This document shows, in pieces, positions 1 through 6,525 of a DNA stretch of 10,244 nt. Numbering within the stretch: position 1 is the stretch's first letter; each line of letters opens with the position of its first letter. Source of the stretch: SIG438 sp034117945 (GTDB taxonomy: Bacteria > Bacillota > Clostridia > HGM11514). The position numbers and the translations under genes are program-made. A model generated the notes under the pieces. That model did not search any database. It had not been told where the DNA came from and worked only from the letters and a program-made list of their open reading frames with translations. The stretch lies in contig JAXEOR010000055.1 in assembly GCA_034117945.1 (NCBI GenBank), positions 1-10,244 of the forward strand. Direction: 5' to 3'.

Positions 1-648
1 GCCGGGGCGGGACAAAGCACTCAAATGATTGTGGGGGCGTCTCCCGAGTCGGATCAAACAATCGTTTCCCTGGCTCAGGGCTTGTACCGAACCTACGGAT
101 TAAAACGGGTATTTTATTCCGCCTATCTGCCGGTCAATCATGATCCCAAGGAGGGTGAAGCGCCGCCTCCGCCTCTTTTACGGGAGCACAGGCTTTATCA
201 GGCGGACTGGCTGCTGCGGTTTTACGGGTTTACGGCGGAGGAGCTGTTTACCGAAAGCCAGCCCGATCTGGATCCCCTGGTGGATCCCAAATGCGGCTGG
301 GCACTGCGCCATCCGGAATTGTTTCCGGTGGAAATCAACCGGGCGGACGAGCCAACCCTGCTGCGGGTGCCCGGGATCGGTGTGACGGGAGCAAAACGGA
401 TTTTAGCCGCCCGCCGGTATGGGGCTGTTACCTTTGAGGGCTTGAAAAAAATGGGGATTGTGTTAAAGCGAGCGAAATACTTTATTTTGTGCAGCGGAAA
501 GCCCATGGAGAGGCTTTATGACCGACCGGAGTGGATTCGGCTAAGTCTTGCGGATGATCCGAAGCTGTCACAAATTCCGGAGCAGCTCAGCTTTTTACAG
601 CCCCCAACCAGAGAGGATGCATATCAATGTCTAAGCGGTCAACTGTGA
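1..648 (+). CDS. Radical SAM DNA modification/repair protein, 3' part (TIGR03916-like)
   Basis: The frame is open from the left edge, so the start and the radical SAM Cys cluster lie outside the window; the ATG at base 25 is internal. About 215 C-terminal residues are visible. They begin inside the barrel (AGAGQSTQMIVGASPESD), continue through GLKRVFYSAYLPVN, and end in a helix-hairpin-helix-like DNA-binding segment around visible residues 112-138 (INRADEPTLLRVPGIG). From memory, this order matches the family called putative DNA modification/repair radical SAM protein. No substrate is established for the family. The stop overlaps the start of the next gene by 22 bases, so the two are probably translated together; the TIGR03916/TIGR03915 pairing is a known recurrent gene pair. 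Assignment to the family is firm, the biochemical role is not. Confidence 0.88.
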   Translation, partial: AGAGQSTQMIVGASPESDQTIVSLAQGLYRTYGLKRVFYSAYLPVNHDPKEGEAPPPPLLREHRLYQADWLLRFYGFTAEELFTESQPDLDPLVDPKCGWALRHPELFPVEINRADEPTLLRVPGIGVTGAKRILAARRYGAVTFEGLKKMGIVLKRAKYFILCSGKPMERLYDRPEWIRLSLADDPKLSQIPEQLSFLQPPTREDAYQCLSGQL

Positions 649-1385
649 TTTTTGTGATAGACGGCAGCTTTGAAGGGCTGCTGAGTGCCTTGTTTTACGG
701 ATTTTCTCATCGCCTTGAGCCGGCAGATGTGGTGGAGGAAACCTACCAGACCGACCTGTTTCATCAAACCTTGCAAATCCCTACCCGGGAGGATTGGGCA
801 AAGCGGGTGGCGCGGGGGCTGGTGAACAAGGGAGGCTATGCATGCTACCGGCAGATTTATCTTGCCTTTTTGTGCGAGCACGAGATTCGTTATCATGCCA
901 TTTATGAGTATGCTGCTATGGTGCTTCGGGAAGGGGGCAGGGCTCGGTACGCCATTGCCACGGAGGCGGGAGCGAGAGTACTGCAGTTGTCCCGCTTTGC
1001 GGCAAATGAGGCCCATCTGCTGGTTGAATTTGTCCGTTTTTCCGTGCTGGAGGATGGAGTCATGTTTGCCCGCATGGCGCCCAAAAGCGATTGTCTGGAG
1101 CTTGTGCTGGATCATTTTGCAAAGCGGTTTTCCGGTCAGCGTTTTTTGCTGTGCGACACGGTGCACTATAAGGCGGGGGTTTTTCAGCCCCCCGGTCAGA
1201 AAATGATTGTGCCGGTGGATCGGATTCCTAATCCGGAGCCGGGGGAGGAGGAGCGGAAATACCGGGAGCTGTGGAAGCAGTTTTTTCATTCGGTCGCCAT
1301 TGCCGACCGGTACAACCCACGGTGCCAGAACAGTCATCTTCCCAAACGGTACCGGCTGTATATGACCGAATTTTTGAGCCGGTAA
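627..1385 (+). CDS. Putative DNA repair protein, DUF4130/TIGR03915 family
   Basis: This 252-residue protein is the usual partner of the upstream radical SAM protein. The start at 627 lies inside the upstream gene and is preceded by a GAGAGGA-type ribosome binding site at about 611-617. Typical family features are the N-terminal VIFVIDGSFEGLLSALF stretch and the C-terminal block YNPRCQNSHLPKRYRLYMTE, which resembles the conserved NPR..HMPKRYW segment of DUF4130. The same domain occurs fused to UdgX-like uracil-DNA-binding proteins in other bacteria, which suggests DNA damage processing, but no activity is visible directly. No signal peptide or membrane segment is evident, so it is likely cytoplasmic. 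The gene ends 44 bases before the alaS promoter; no clear intrinsic terminator separates them. Confidence 0.85.
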   Translation: MSKRSTVIFVIDGSFEGLLSALFYGFSHRLEPADVVEETYQTDLFHQTLQIPTREDWAKRVARGLVNKGGYACYRQIYLAFLCEHEIRYHAIYEYAAMVLREGGRARYAIATEAGARVLQLSRFAANEAHLLVEFVRFSVLEDGVMFARMAPKSDCLELVLDHFAKRFSGQRFLLCDTVHYKAGVFQPPGQKMIVPVDRIPNPEPGEEERKYRELWKQFFHSVAIADRYNPRCQNSHLPKRYRLYMTEFLSR

Positions 1386-1428
1386 TTGCGGGCGAAACAT
1401 GGAATTTGGATGGAATTGCGGAAAAAAC

Positions 1429-1457
1429 TTGACAATGTTTTGCAAAAAAGGTATAAT
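1429..1457 (+). promoter_or_regulatory. Consensus sigma-A promoter of alaS
   Basis: TTGACA at 1429-1434 and TATAAT at 1452-1457 are separated by exactly 17 bases, a perfect vegetative promoter. Transcription should start near 1464, giving a leader of about 28 bases before the alaS start. No T-box-like leader fits in this space, unlike many Firmicute aminoacyl-tRNA synthetase genes. The promoter lies downstream of an in-frame ATG at 1399, which rules that ATG out as the translation start from this promoter. Confidence 0.88.
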
Positions 1458-1491
1458 AAAAAGTAATTTGAGTTTAGGAGCGGATGAAGCA

Positions 1492-4122
1492 ATGGAACGA
1501 TTAGGATTAAACGAAATCAGAGAACGTTATCTGCGTTTTTTTGAGTCAAAGGGGCATTTGAGACTGCCCAGTTTTCCGCTGGTGCCGCAGAATGATTCCA
1601 GCCTGCTGCTGATCAATGCGGGAATGGCGCCCTTAAAGCCTTATTTTACAGGAAAAGAGGTTCCCCCCAGAAAACGGGTGACCACCTGTCAGAAATGTAT
1701 CCGGACACCGGATATCGAACGGGTCGGAAAAACCGCACGGCACGGTACTTTTTTTGAAATGTTGGGCAATTTCTCCTTCGGGGATTATTTTAAAACAGAA
1801 GCAACCGCCTGGGCTTGGGAGTTTGTGACCAAGGAAATGGAAATGCCGGTGGACAAGCTGTGGGTTACCATTTATGAGGATGATGACGAGGCCTTTGACA
1901 TCTGGACCAAGCAGGTGGGCGTAGCAGCTGACCGGGTGGTCAGAATGGGCAAGGAGGACAATTTCTGGGAAATCGGAACCGGTCCCTGCGGTCCCTGCTC
2001 TGAAATCTATTTTGACCGGGGAGAGGAATACGGCTGCGGCAGTCCGGATTGCAAGGTGGGCTGCGAGTGCGACCGGTATGTGGAATTTTGGAATCTGGTG
2101 TTTACCCAGTTTGATAAGGACGAGCAGGGAGAGTATCATCCCTTGGCTCATCCGAATATTGATACCGGAATGGGTTTGGAGCGGATTGCGGCCATTATGC
2201 AAAGAGTAGACAATCTGTTTGAGGTGGATACCATTCAGAATGTGATGAAGCATATTTGCCGGATTGCCGGAGTGGAATATAAAAAGAATGAAAAGGCAGA
2301 CGTTTCCCTGCGGGTGATTACCGACCATATCAGAGGAACGGTGTTTATGATCTGCGATGGAGTACTGCCCTCCAATGAGGGGCGGGGATATGTGCTGCGC
2401 CGTTTGCTGCGCCGGGCTGCCCGTCACGGAAAGCTTCTGGGCATTGACAAGCCCTTTTTGTATCAGGTGGTAGGAACGGTGGTCAAGGAATCTCAGTCCG
2501 GTTATCCGGAGCTGGCTCAAAAGCAGGAATATATTGAGAAAATTGTGAAGCTGGAGGAGGAACGGTTTGACGAAACCATCGACCAGGGGCTGAGCATTTT
2601 AAACGATTATTTACAAGAAGCAAAGGAGCAGGGCAGCACGGTGCTGTCCGGCGAAAAAGCCTTTAAGCTGTATGATACCTTCGGGTTCCCCATTGATCTG
2701 ACCAGGGAAATTGCGGAAGAAAAGGGCATGACGGTGGACGAAGAGGTGTACCAAAAGGAAATGGATGCGCAGCGGGAGCGGGCAAGAGAGGCTCGGGGAG
2801 ATATGGAAACCGCGGGTTGGAAGGAAGACGCTCTGACCCAGCTGGCCAAGCCGCTGGAAACAGAGTTTTTAGGATATGATTCCTTATCAGGCCAGGGAAA
2901 AGTGACCCTGCTGTTTGCTGATGGAGAGGCGAAGGAGGAAATTGCCGGCGGCCGGTTTGTGATGATGACGGATCGGACGGTGTTTTACGGTGAAAGCGGC
3001 GGTCAGGTAGGGGATCAAGGCATGATGACAAGCGAAAATGCTGAAATTTCGGTGCTGGATTGCAAAAAGCAGAACGGCAAGTTTTTGCATACCTGCCAGC
3101 TTCAATCGGGAAAAGTGAAGCTGGGGGATGTTTTGACCATGCAGGTGGACGAAAAGCGCCGGATGGCAACCGCCAGAAACCATTCTGCTACCCATTTGCT
3201 GCAAGCGGCCTTAAAGCAGGTGCTGGGCAGCCATGTGGCGCAGGCGGGGTCTCTTGTGATGCCGGATAAGCTTCGGTTTGACTTTTCTCATTTTACTGCT
3301 ATGACAGCGGAGGAAATTGCCCGGACAGAGGCACTGGTCAATGAAATGATTTTGGCCTCCCTGCCGGTAACGGTGCAGGAAATGAAGCTGGAGGACGCTA
3401 AAAAAACGGGGGCTACCGCCTTGTTTGGCGAGAAATACGGCGATGTGGTTCGGGTGGTCAGAATGGGAGATCGGAGCACGGAGTTCTGCGGTGGCTGCCA
3501 TTTGCAGAATACCAGCCAGGCGGCACTGTTTCAGATTGTTTCCGAAGGCGGCGTTGCGGCGGGCGTGAGAAGAATTGAAGCCATCACGGGAGACGCGGTG
3601 CTGCAGCGGCTGAATGGGCTGAAAAGCTTTGAGAATCAAATTGCTGCTGCCTTAAAAACCTCTCCGGCAGACGCTGTTTCCAAGGTGGAAGAGCTGAACG
3701 GTCAGGTAAAGCAGCTGAAAAAGGAAGCGGAGGCGCTGCAGTCCAAGCTGGCCAGAGGTTCTATGGACGACGTGATCAAAAAAGCAGTGGAGGTTGACGG
3801 CATTCAGCTGATTACCCATCGGATGCAGGGAGATATGAATGCCCTGCGCAAATACGCTGACTTGCTGCGGGACAGATTGTCCGGTGTCTATGTGCTGGTG
3901 CTGGCGGCGGAGAACGAGCGGGTAAACTTTATGGTGTGCGCTGCGAAGGAAGCGGTTGAGCGGGGAGTTCATTCCGGAAAGCTGGTAAAGGAAATTGCGG
4001 CGGTTGCCGGTGGATCCGGCGGCGGAAAGCCCGATTCTGCTCAGGCAGGCGCAAAGAATCCCGAAAAAATAGACGAGGCACTGGGGTTGGCACAGCAGCT
4101 GTTATCTCAGCAGCTTTCCTAA
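1492..4122 (+). CDS. alaS: Alanine--tRNA ligase (AlaRS)
   Basis: The 876-residue product, the usual family length, charges tRNA-Ala in the cytoplasm and hydrolyses misacylated Ser/Gly-tRNA-Ala. The class II catalytic core occupies roughly residues 1-240, with motif 2 at 83-101 (RHGTFFEMLGNFSFGDYFK) and motif 3 at 224-237 (DTGMGLERIAAIMQ). The editing domain carries the zinc-type ligands HxxxH (H564, H568) and CxxxH (C666, H670). A coiled-coil segment follows, then the C-Ala domain with the Gly-rich GGSGGGKPD at 840-848. A Cys cluster (C182, C187, C191, C193) sits between motifs 2 and 3; I recall a similar insert in clostridial enzymes. The start at 1492 was chosen because it gives the canonical N-terminus MERLGLNEIRERYLRFFESKGH... 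(first residues only) and follows AGGAG at 1476-1480; the in-frame ATG at 1399 precedes the promoter. hinT follows after 12 bases. Confidence 0.98.
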   Translation: MERLGLNEIRERYLRFFESKGHLRLPSFPLVPQNDSSLLLINAGMAPLKPYFTGKEVPPRKRVTTCQKCIRTPDIERVGKTARHGTFFEMLGNFSFGDYFKTEATAWAWEFVTKEMEMPVDKLWVTIYEDDDEAFDIWTKQVGVAADRVVRMGKEDNFWEIGTGPCGPCSEIYFDRGEEYGCGSPDCKVGCECDRYVEFWNLVFTQFDKDEQGEYHPLAHPNIDTGMGLERIAAIMQRVDNLFEVDTIQNVMKHICRIAGVEYKKNEKADVSLRVITDHIRGTVFMICDGVLPSNEGRGYVLRRLLRRAARHGKLLGIDKPFLYQVVGTVVKESQSGYPELAQKQEYIEKIVKLEEERFDETIDQGLSILNDYLQEAKEQGSTVLSGEKAFKLYDTFGFPIDLTREIAEEKGMTVDEEVYQKEMDAQRERAREARGDMETAGWKEDALTQLAKPLETEFLGYDSLSGQGKVTLLFADGEAKEEIAGGRFVMMTDRTVFYGESGGQVGDQGMMTSENAEISVLDCKKQNGKFLHTCQLQSGKVKLGDVLTMQVDEKRRMATARNHSATHLLQAALKQVLGSHVAQAGSLVMPDKLRFDFSHFTAMTAEEIARTEALVNEMILASLPVTVQEMKLEDAKKTGATALFGEKYGDVVRVVRMGDRSTEFCGGCHLQNTSQAALFQIVSEGGVAAGVRRIEAITGDAVLQRLNGLKSFENQIAAALKTSPADAVSKVEELNGQVKQLKKEAEALQSKLARGSMDDVIKKAVEVDGIQLITHRMQGDMNALRKYADLLRDRLSGVYVLVLAAENERVNFMVCAAKEAVERGVHSGKLVKEIAAVAGGSGGGKPDSAQAGAKNPEKIDEALGLAQQLLSQQLS

Positions 4123-4134
4123 AGGAGGAGCGGT

Positions 4135-4479
4135 ATGTCTGATTGTTTATTTTGTAAGATTTTAAAGAGCGAAATTCCTTCCAAAAAGGTGTATGAGGAT
4201 CAGTGGGTTTATTGCTTTGAGGATATCAATCCGGAAGCCCCCGTTCATGTTTTGCTGATTCCCAAACAGCATATTTCCTCTGCCAATGAGCTGACAGAGG
4301 ACAATTCCTGGGTGGTGAGCAAAATTTTTGAGGCGGCGGCCAAGGTGGCTCGTCAGCTGGGAGTTGCGGAAAACGGGTACCGCATTGTCAATAACTGCGG
4401 CGTTGACGGGGGGCAGACGGTACAGCATCTCCATTTTCATATGCTTGCGGGAAGAAATCTGGGCTGGCCTCCGGGCTGA
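4135..4479 (+). CDS. hinT: Histidine triad (HIT) nucleotide-binding protein, HinT-like
   Basis: The 114-residue product has the length of bacterial HinT purine nucleoside phosphoramidases. The active-site triad HLHFH is at residues 98-102, with the usual upstream GYRIVNNCGVDGGQTV and the terminal GRNLGWPPG. The N-terminal CLFCKI (C4, C7) is the common CxxC variant. The family hydrolyses AMP-lysine and aminoacyl-adenylate-type phosphoramidates, which fits a position directly behind an aminoacyl-tRNA synthetase gene, although that functional link is inference. A strong AAGGAGG ribosome binding site (4122-4128) overlaps the alaS stop, with 6 bases before the ATG, so alaS and this gene form one transcription unit. 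No clear terminator follows; about 180 bases of AT-rich sequence lead to the rpsU promoter. Confidence 0.95.
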   Translation: MSDCLFCKILKSEIPSKKVYEDQWVYCFEDINPEAPVHVLLIPKQHISSANELTEDNSWVVSKIFEAAAKVARQLGVAENGYRIVNNCGVDGGQTVQHLHFHMLAGRNLGWPPG

Positions 4480-4659
4480 GCCGATTTGCAGGTGACATCA
4501 GGTGCACAGGCTTGTCAAGCACTGCTTCTGCGCTGCATTTCTTTCCAAAAGTGAGGGATAAGAGCCTCTTTTGAATGAGGGAGATGGGCAGAAAAACAGT
4601 GAAAATGAGCATAAAAAATGAAAAGAAAAGATATTTTATAATTTTTTATTGTCTCTGTC

Positions 4660-4689
4660 TTGACAAATAGGGTGGTTATGATGTATAAT
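4660..4689 (+). promoter_or_regulatory. Consensus sigma-A promoter of rpsU
   Basis: TTGACA at 4660-4665 and TATAAT at 4684-4689, spaced 18 bases, match both vegetative hexamers perfectly. Transcription should begin near 4696, leaving a leader of about 70 bases before rpsU. The strength fits a ribosomal protein gene and shows that rpsU need not depend on the alaS promoter. Confidence 0.87.
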
Positions 4690-4708
4690 AAAAAGAGATT
4701 GGTATTTG

Positions 4709-4766
4709 AAGGAGGATTCCCTCGGTACCGATTGCCATAACCCGGTAACGGAGGGAGGGAAATGAC
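4709..4766 (+). promoter_or_regulatory. Structured rpsU leader with decoy and true Shine-Dalgarno sequences
   Basis: The true ribosome binding region is the purine run at 4750-4760. Its GAGGG (4751-4755) can pair with CCCTC at 4719-4723, and an inner stem TACCG (4726-4730)/CGGTA (4743-4747) closes a 12-base loop. A second, strong Shine-Dalgarno-like AAGGAGGA lies upstream at 4709-4716 with no suitable start behind it; its GAGG (4712-4715) can pair with CCTC (4720-4723) across a 4-base loop. The two pairings exclude each other, one hiding and one exposing the real site. The pairing is seen in the sequence; control of S21 synthesis through it is inference. Confidence 0.5.
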
Positions 4767-4943
4767 ATGTCTGAAATCAGACTTAAAGATAATGAGTCGT
4801 TGGACAGTGCGCTGAGACGGTTTAAAAGACAATGCGCAAAAGCCGGTGTTCTTTCTGAAATACGCAAAAGAGAGCATTACGAAAAGCCAAGCGTAAAGCG
4901 TAAAAAGAAATCTGAGGCGGCCAGAAAAAGAAAATTTCGGTAA
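4767..4943 (+). CDS. rpsU: 30S ribosomal protein S21 (bS21)
   Basis: The gene encodes 58 residues beginning MSEIRLKDNESLDSALRRF, followed by CAKAGVLSEIRKREHYEKP and a highly basic tail with the KRKKKSEAARKRKF block. This is a near-exact match to the Firmicute S21 pattern as I remember it, and the length is standard. S21 binds the 30S platform near the 3' end of 16S rRNA, close to the anti-Shine-Dalgarno sequence, and helps initiation. The start at 4767 has GGAGGG at 4754-4759, 7 bases upstream. An out-of-frame ATG at 4762 has its own GGAGGG at 4750-4755. The gene has its own promoter and terminator. A long frame on the opposite strand is an antisense shadow. Confidence 0.97.
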   Translation: MSEIRLKDNESLDSALRRFKRQCAKAGVLSEIRKREHYEKPSVKRKKKSEAARKRKFR

Positions 4944-4951
4944 ACAATATT

Positions 4952-4993
4952 TAGGCTTGTGCTCTTTTGAAAGCATAGGCCTATTTCGTTTTT
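4952..4993 (+). terminator. Intrinsic terminator after rpsU
   Basis: TAGGCTTGTGCT (4952-4963) pairs over its full 12 bases, with two G-T wobbles, with AGCATAGGCCTA (4972-4983). The loop is 8 bases. A T-rich tract follows (TTTCGTTTTT, 4984-4993). The interrupted T tract may allow some readthrough into the downstream polysaccharide genes. Confidence 0.8.
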
Positions 4994-4996
4994 AAT
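4967..4996 (+). promoter_or_regulatory. Candidate promoter of the polysaccharide-control genes, nested in the rpsU terminator
   Basis: TTGAAA at 4967-4972 and TTTAAT at 4991-4996 each match five of six consensus bases with an 18-base spacer. They lie inside the loop, 3' arm and T tract of the rpsU terminator. Initiation near 5003 would leave a leader of fewer than 20 bases, ending in the AAGGGGGG ribosome binding site (5006-5013). No other promoter candidate fits between rpsU and the next gene. It could be a chance match in AT-rich DNA. Confidence 0.35.
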
Positions 4997-5020
4997 GTTA
5001 CTGAAAAGGGGGGTTTTGAA

Positions 5021-5698
5021 TTGAATGAGCAAAGCATCAGCTTGAATGAGTTAATTGATATATTTTCAAAAAGATGGTGGATTGTTCTTTTGTCAGGAGT
5101 TTTGGTTGGGTTGATTACCCTTTTGTGCTCCGTTTATTTGATCGATCCCACATACACTTCCAGCGGAACGCTGTATGTGGTGAATAATCAGGAAAGCCAG
5201 TTGAGAACCTATACCGCGTCGGAATACAATCTTTCGGTTCAGCTGGTCAATACCTATTCCGAGATTCTGAAAAGTGATACGTTTTGCCAGACCATTTCCA
5301 AGCGGTTGAACTCAAAGGTGTCTGCTTCCCAGGTAAAAGGAATGCTTTCCATGAGCGGGGTTGGGGAAACTGAAATTCTGCAGGTCAGCGCTGTGAGTAA
5401 AAATCCTGAACTTGCCAGAGAAGTGGTGCAGGAGGTGCTAAACAATGCGCCTCAGGAAATTATGAGAGTGGTCAAGGCCGGTTCGGTGGAGATTATTGAC
5501 AATGCCTCCATGCCGGTGAACCCAACTTCTCCGAATGTGAAAAAGAATACTCTTCTTGGATGTCTGGTAGGGATCTTTCTTTCTGGATTGGCAGTGTTTG
5601 TGCTGGAAATGCTAGATACAACCGTAAAAGATGAGGAAGAACTGTCTATGAAGTATCAGCTTCCGGTTTTGGGCGTGATTCCTAATTTGGCGAAATAA
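5021..5698 (+). CDS. Wzz-family polysaccharide chain-length regulator / tyrosine kinase modulator (CpsC/CapA/YwqC type)
   Basis: The 225-residue membrane protein has the two-transmembrane Wzz architecture: a short cytoplasmic N-terminus, TM1 at about 19-41 (WWIVLLSGVLVGLITLL), an extracytoplasmic domain at about 42-176, the Pro-rich PVNPTSPN before TM2, TM2 at about 177-197, and a cytoplasmic tail with DTTVKDEEEL and LPVLGVIP. In Gram-positive bacteria such proteins activate a separately encoded tyrosine autokinase, which is the next gene, and set polymer length or export. The start is TTG at 5021, because AAGGGGGG lies 7 bases upstream and the nearby ATG at 5025 is in another frame and stops after six codons. 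The kinase start follows 27 bases after this gene. Confidence 0.93.
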   Translation: MNEQSISLNELIDIFSKRWWIVLLSGVLVGLITLLCSVYLIDPTYTSSGTLYVVNNQESQLRTYTASEYNLSVQLVNTYSEILKSDTFCQTISKRLNSKVSASQVKGMLSMSGVGETEILQVSAVSKNPELAREVVQEVLNNAPQEIMRVVKAGSVEIIDNASMPVNPTSPNVKKNTLLGCLVGIFLSGLAVFVLEMLDTTVKDEEELSMKYQLPVLGVIPNLAK

Positions 5699-5725
5699 AC
5701 CGTGTGGCAGCAAGGAGGGTTTGCG

Positions 5726-6511
5726 ATGCTGAATAAAAAAAGAAGCGTAAAAGAAAAGAACAAAAAGGAACATGAGCAGGGGCAGCAGCGGTCTCAATTA
5801 TTGAATGAAGAAGCCAGCTATCAGATCAAGGAGGCCTACAAAACTGCCAGAACCAATATTCTGTTTGCATTAAAAAAGAAGGAGCAATGCAATACCATTG
5901 TTTTGACCAGCGCTGTTCCCGGCGAGGGTAAAACAACCACAACGCTGAACGTTGCCATCGCCTTTGCCATGACCGGCGTGAAGGTGCTGGTGATTGACGC
6001 GGATTTGCGCAAGCCTAAAATTCATCAGTATGCTCATGTCAAGAATGAAAATGGTCTGGCCAATTATCTGGGCGGCTTTTGTAAATTGGATTCCTGCATT
6101 TACCAGAGCAAGGAGCTGGGGGTTGACTGTATACCATCCGGAGCAATTCCTCCCAACCCTGCAGAATTGCTTTCCTCTCCTTTACTGAAGGAGGGACTGG
6201 AGACTTTGTCCCAGAGATATGATTATATTTTTATTGATACGCCTCCTGTGAATATGGTGACGGACGGAATTATTGTCAGCAAGCTGGCTGATGCGGTGCT
6301 GCTTGTTGCCAGACAGAAGTACACTGCCAATGAGGCGCTGAAAAAAGCCTTGTCGTCCTTAACCTTTGCCCAGGCTACTGTAATCGGCTTTATTATGAAC
6401 GATTCAGAGGAATTGGATCACAGCTATAAGTATCGTTATCGCAAGTATTACAGATACGGAAAATATTTTAAATACAGTTACAGGGATTATAAAACTTATT
6501 CTTATAAATAA
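5726..6511 (+). CDS. Bacterial tyrosine autokinase (BY-kinase, CpsD/CapB/YwqD type)
   Basis: The 261-residue cytoplasmic P-loop kinase works with the preceding membrane modulator. Visible motifs are Walker A SAVPGEGKTTT at 62-72, Walker A' VLVIDADLRKP at 87-97 and Walker B YIFIDTPP at 167-174. The C-terminal tail is unusually Tyr-rich: 12 tyrosines in residues 234-260, separated mostly by Lys and Arg, the usual autophosphorylation cluster of this family. The N-terminus is Lys/Glu-rich and likely disordered. The ATG at 5726 is preferred over an in-frame GTG at 5702 because the AAGGAGG ribosome binding site (5712-5718) lies between them, 7 bases before the ATG. The phosphatase gene that should reverse its phosphorylation follows after 14 bases. 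Confidence 0.94.
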   Translation: MLNKKRSVKEKNKKEHEQGQQRSQLLNEEASYQIKEAYKTARTNILFALKKKEQCNTIVLTSAVPGEGKTTTTLNVAIAFAMTGVKVLVIDADLRKPKIHQYAHVKNENGLANYLGGFCKLDSCIYQSKELGVDCIPSGAIPPNPAELLSSPLLKEGLETLSQRYDYIFIDTPPVNMVTDGIIVSKLADAVLLVARQKYTANEALKKALSSLTFAQATVIGFIMNDSEELDHSYKYRYRKYYRYGKYFKYSYRDYKTYSYK

Positions 6512-6525
6512 GAGGGTGACTGCCA

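Noticed and set aside
639..1445. Long minus-strand frames opposite the DUF4130 gene, alaS (1633-2520) and aroE (8337-9119)
   Set aside because: All lie opposite well-supported genes, lack ribosome binding sites and have no recognisable domain; they are antisense shadows.
1399..1491. N-terminal extension of AlaRS from an upstream in-frame ATG
   Set aside because: The extension would start upstream of the perfect TTGACA/TATAAT promoter, has no ribosome binding site and does not resemble AlaRS; 1492 gives the canonical start.
1464..1491. T-box or other riboswitch ahead of alaS
   Set aside because: The leader between the promoter and the start codon is only about 28 bases, too short for such a structure.
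4561..4584. Terminator after hinT (CCTC/GAGG hairpin)
   Set aside because: Only four pairs form and no T tract follows.
4515..4976. Minus-strand frame of 153 codons across the hinT-rpsU gap
   Set aside because: It runs antisense through rpsU, its promoter and leader, with low-complexity Phe/Leu-rich composition.
5702..5725. GTG start for the tyrosine kinase
   Set aside because: The strong AAGGAGG lies inside this stretch and points to the ATG at 5726.
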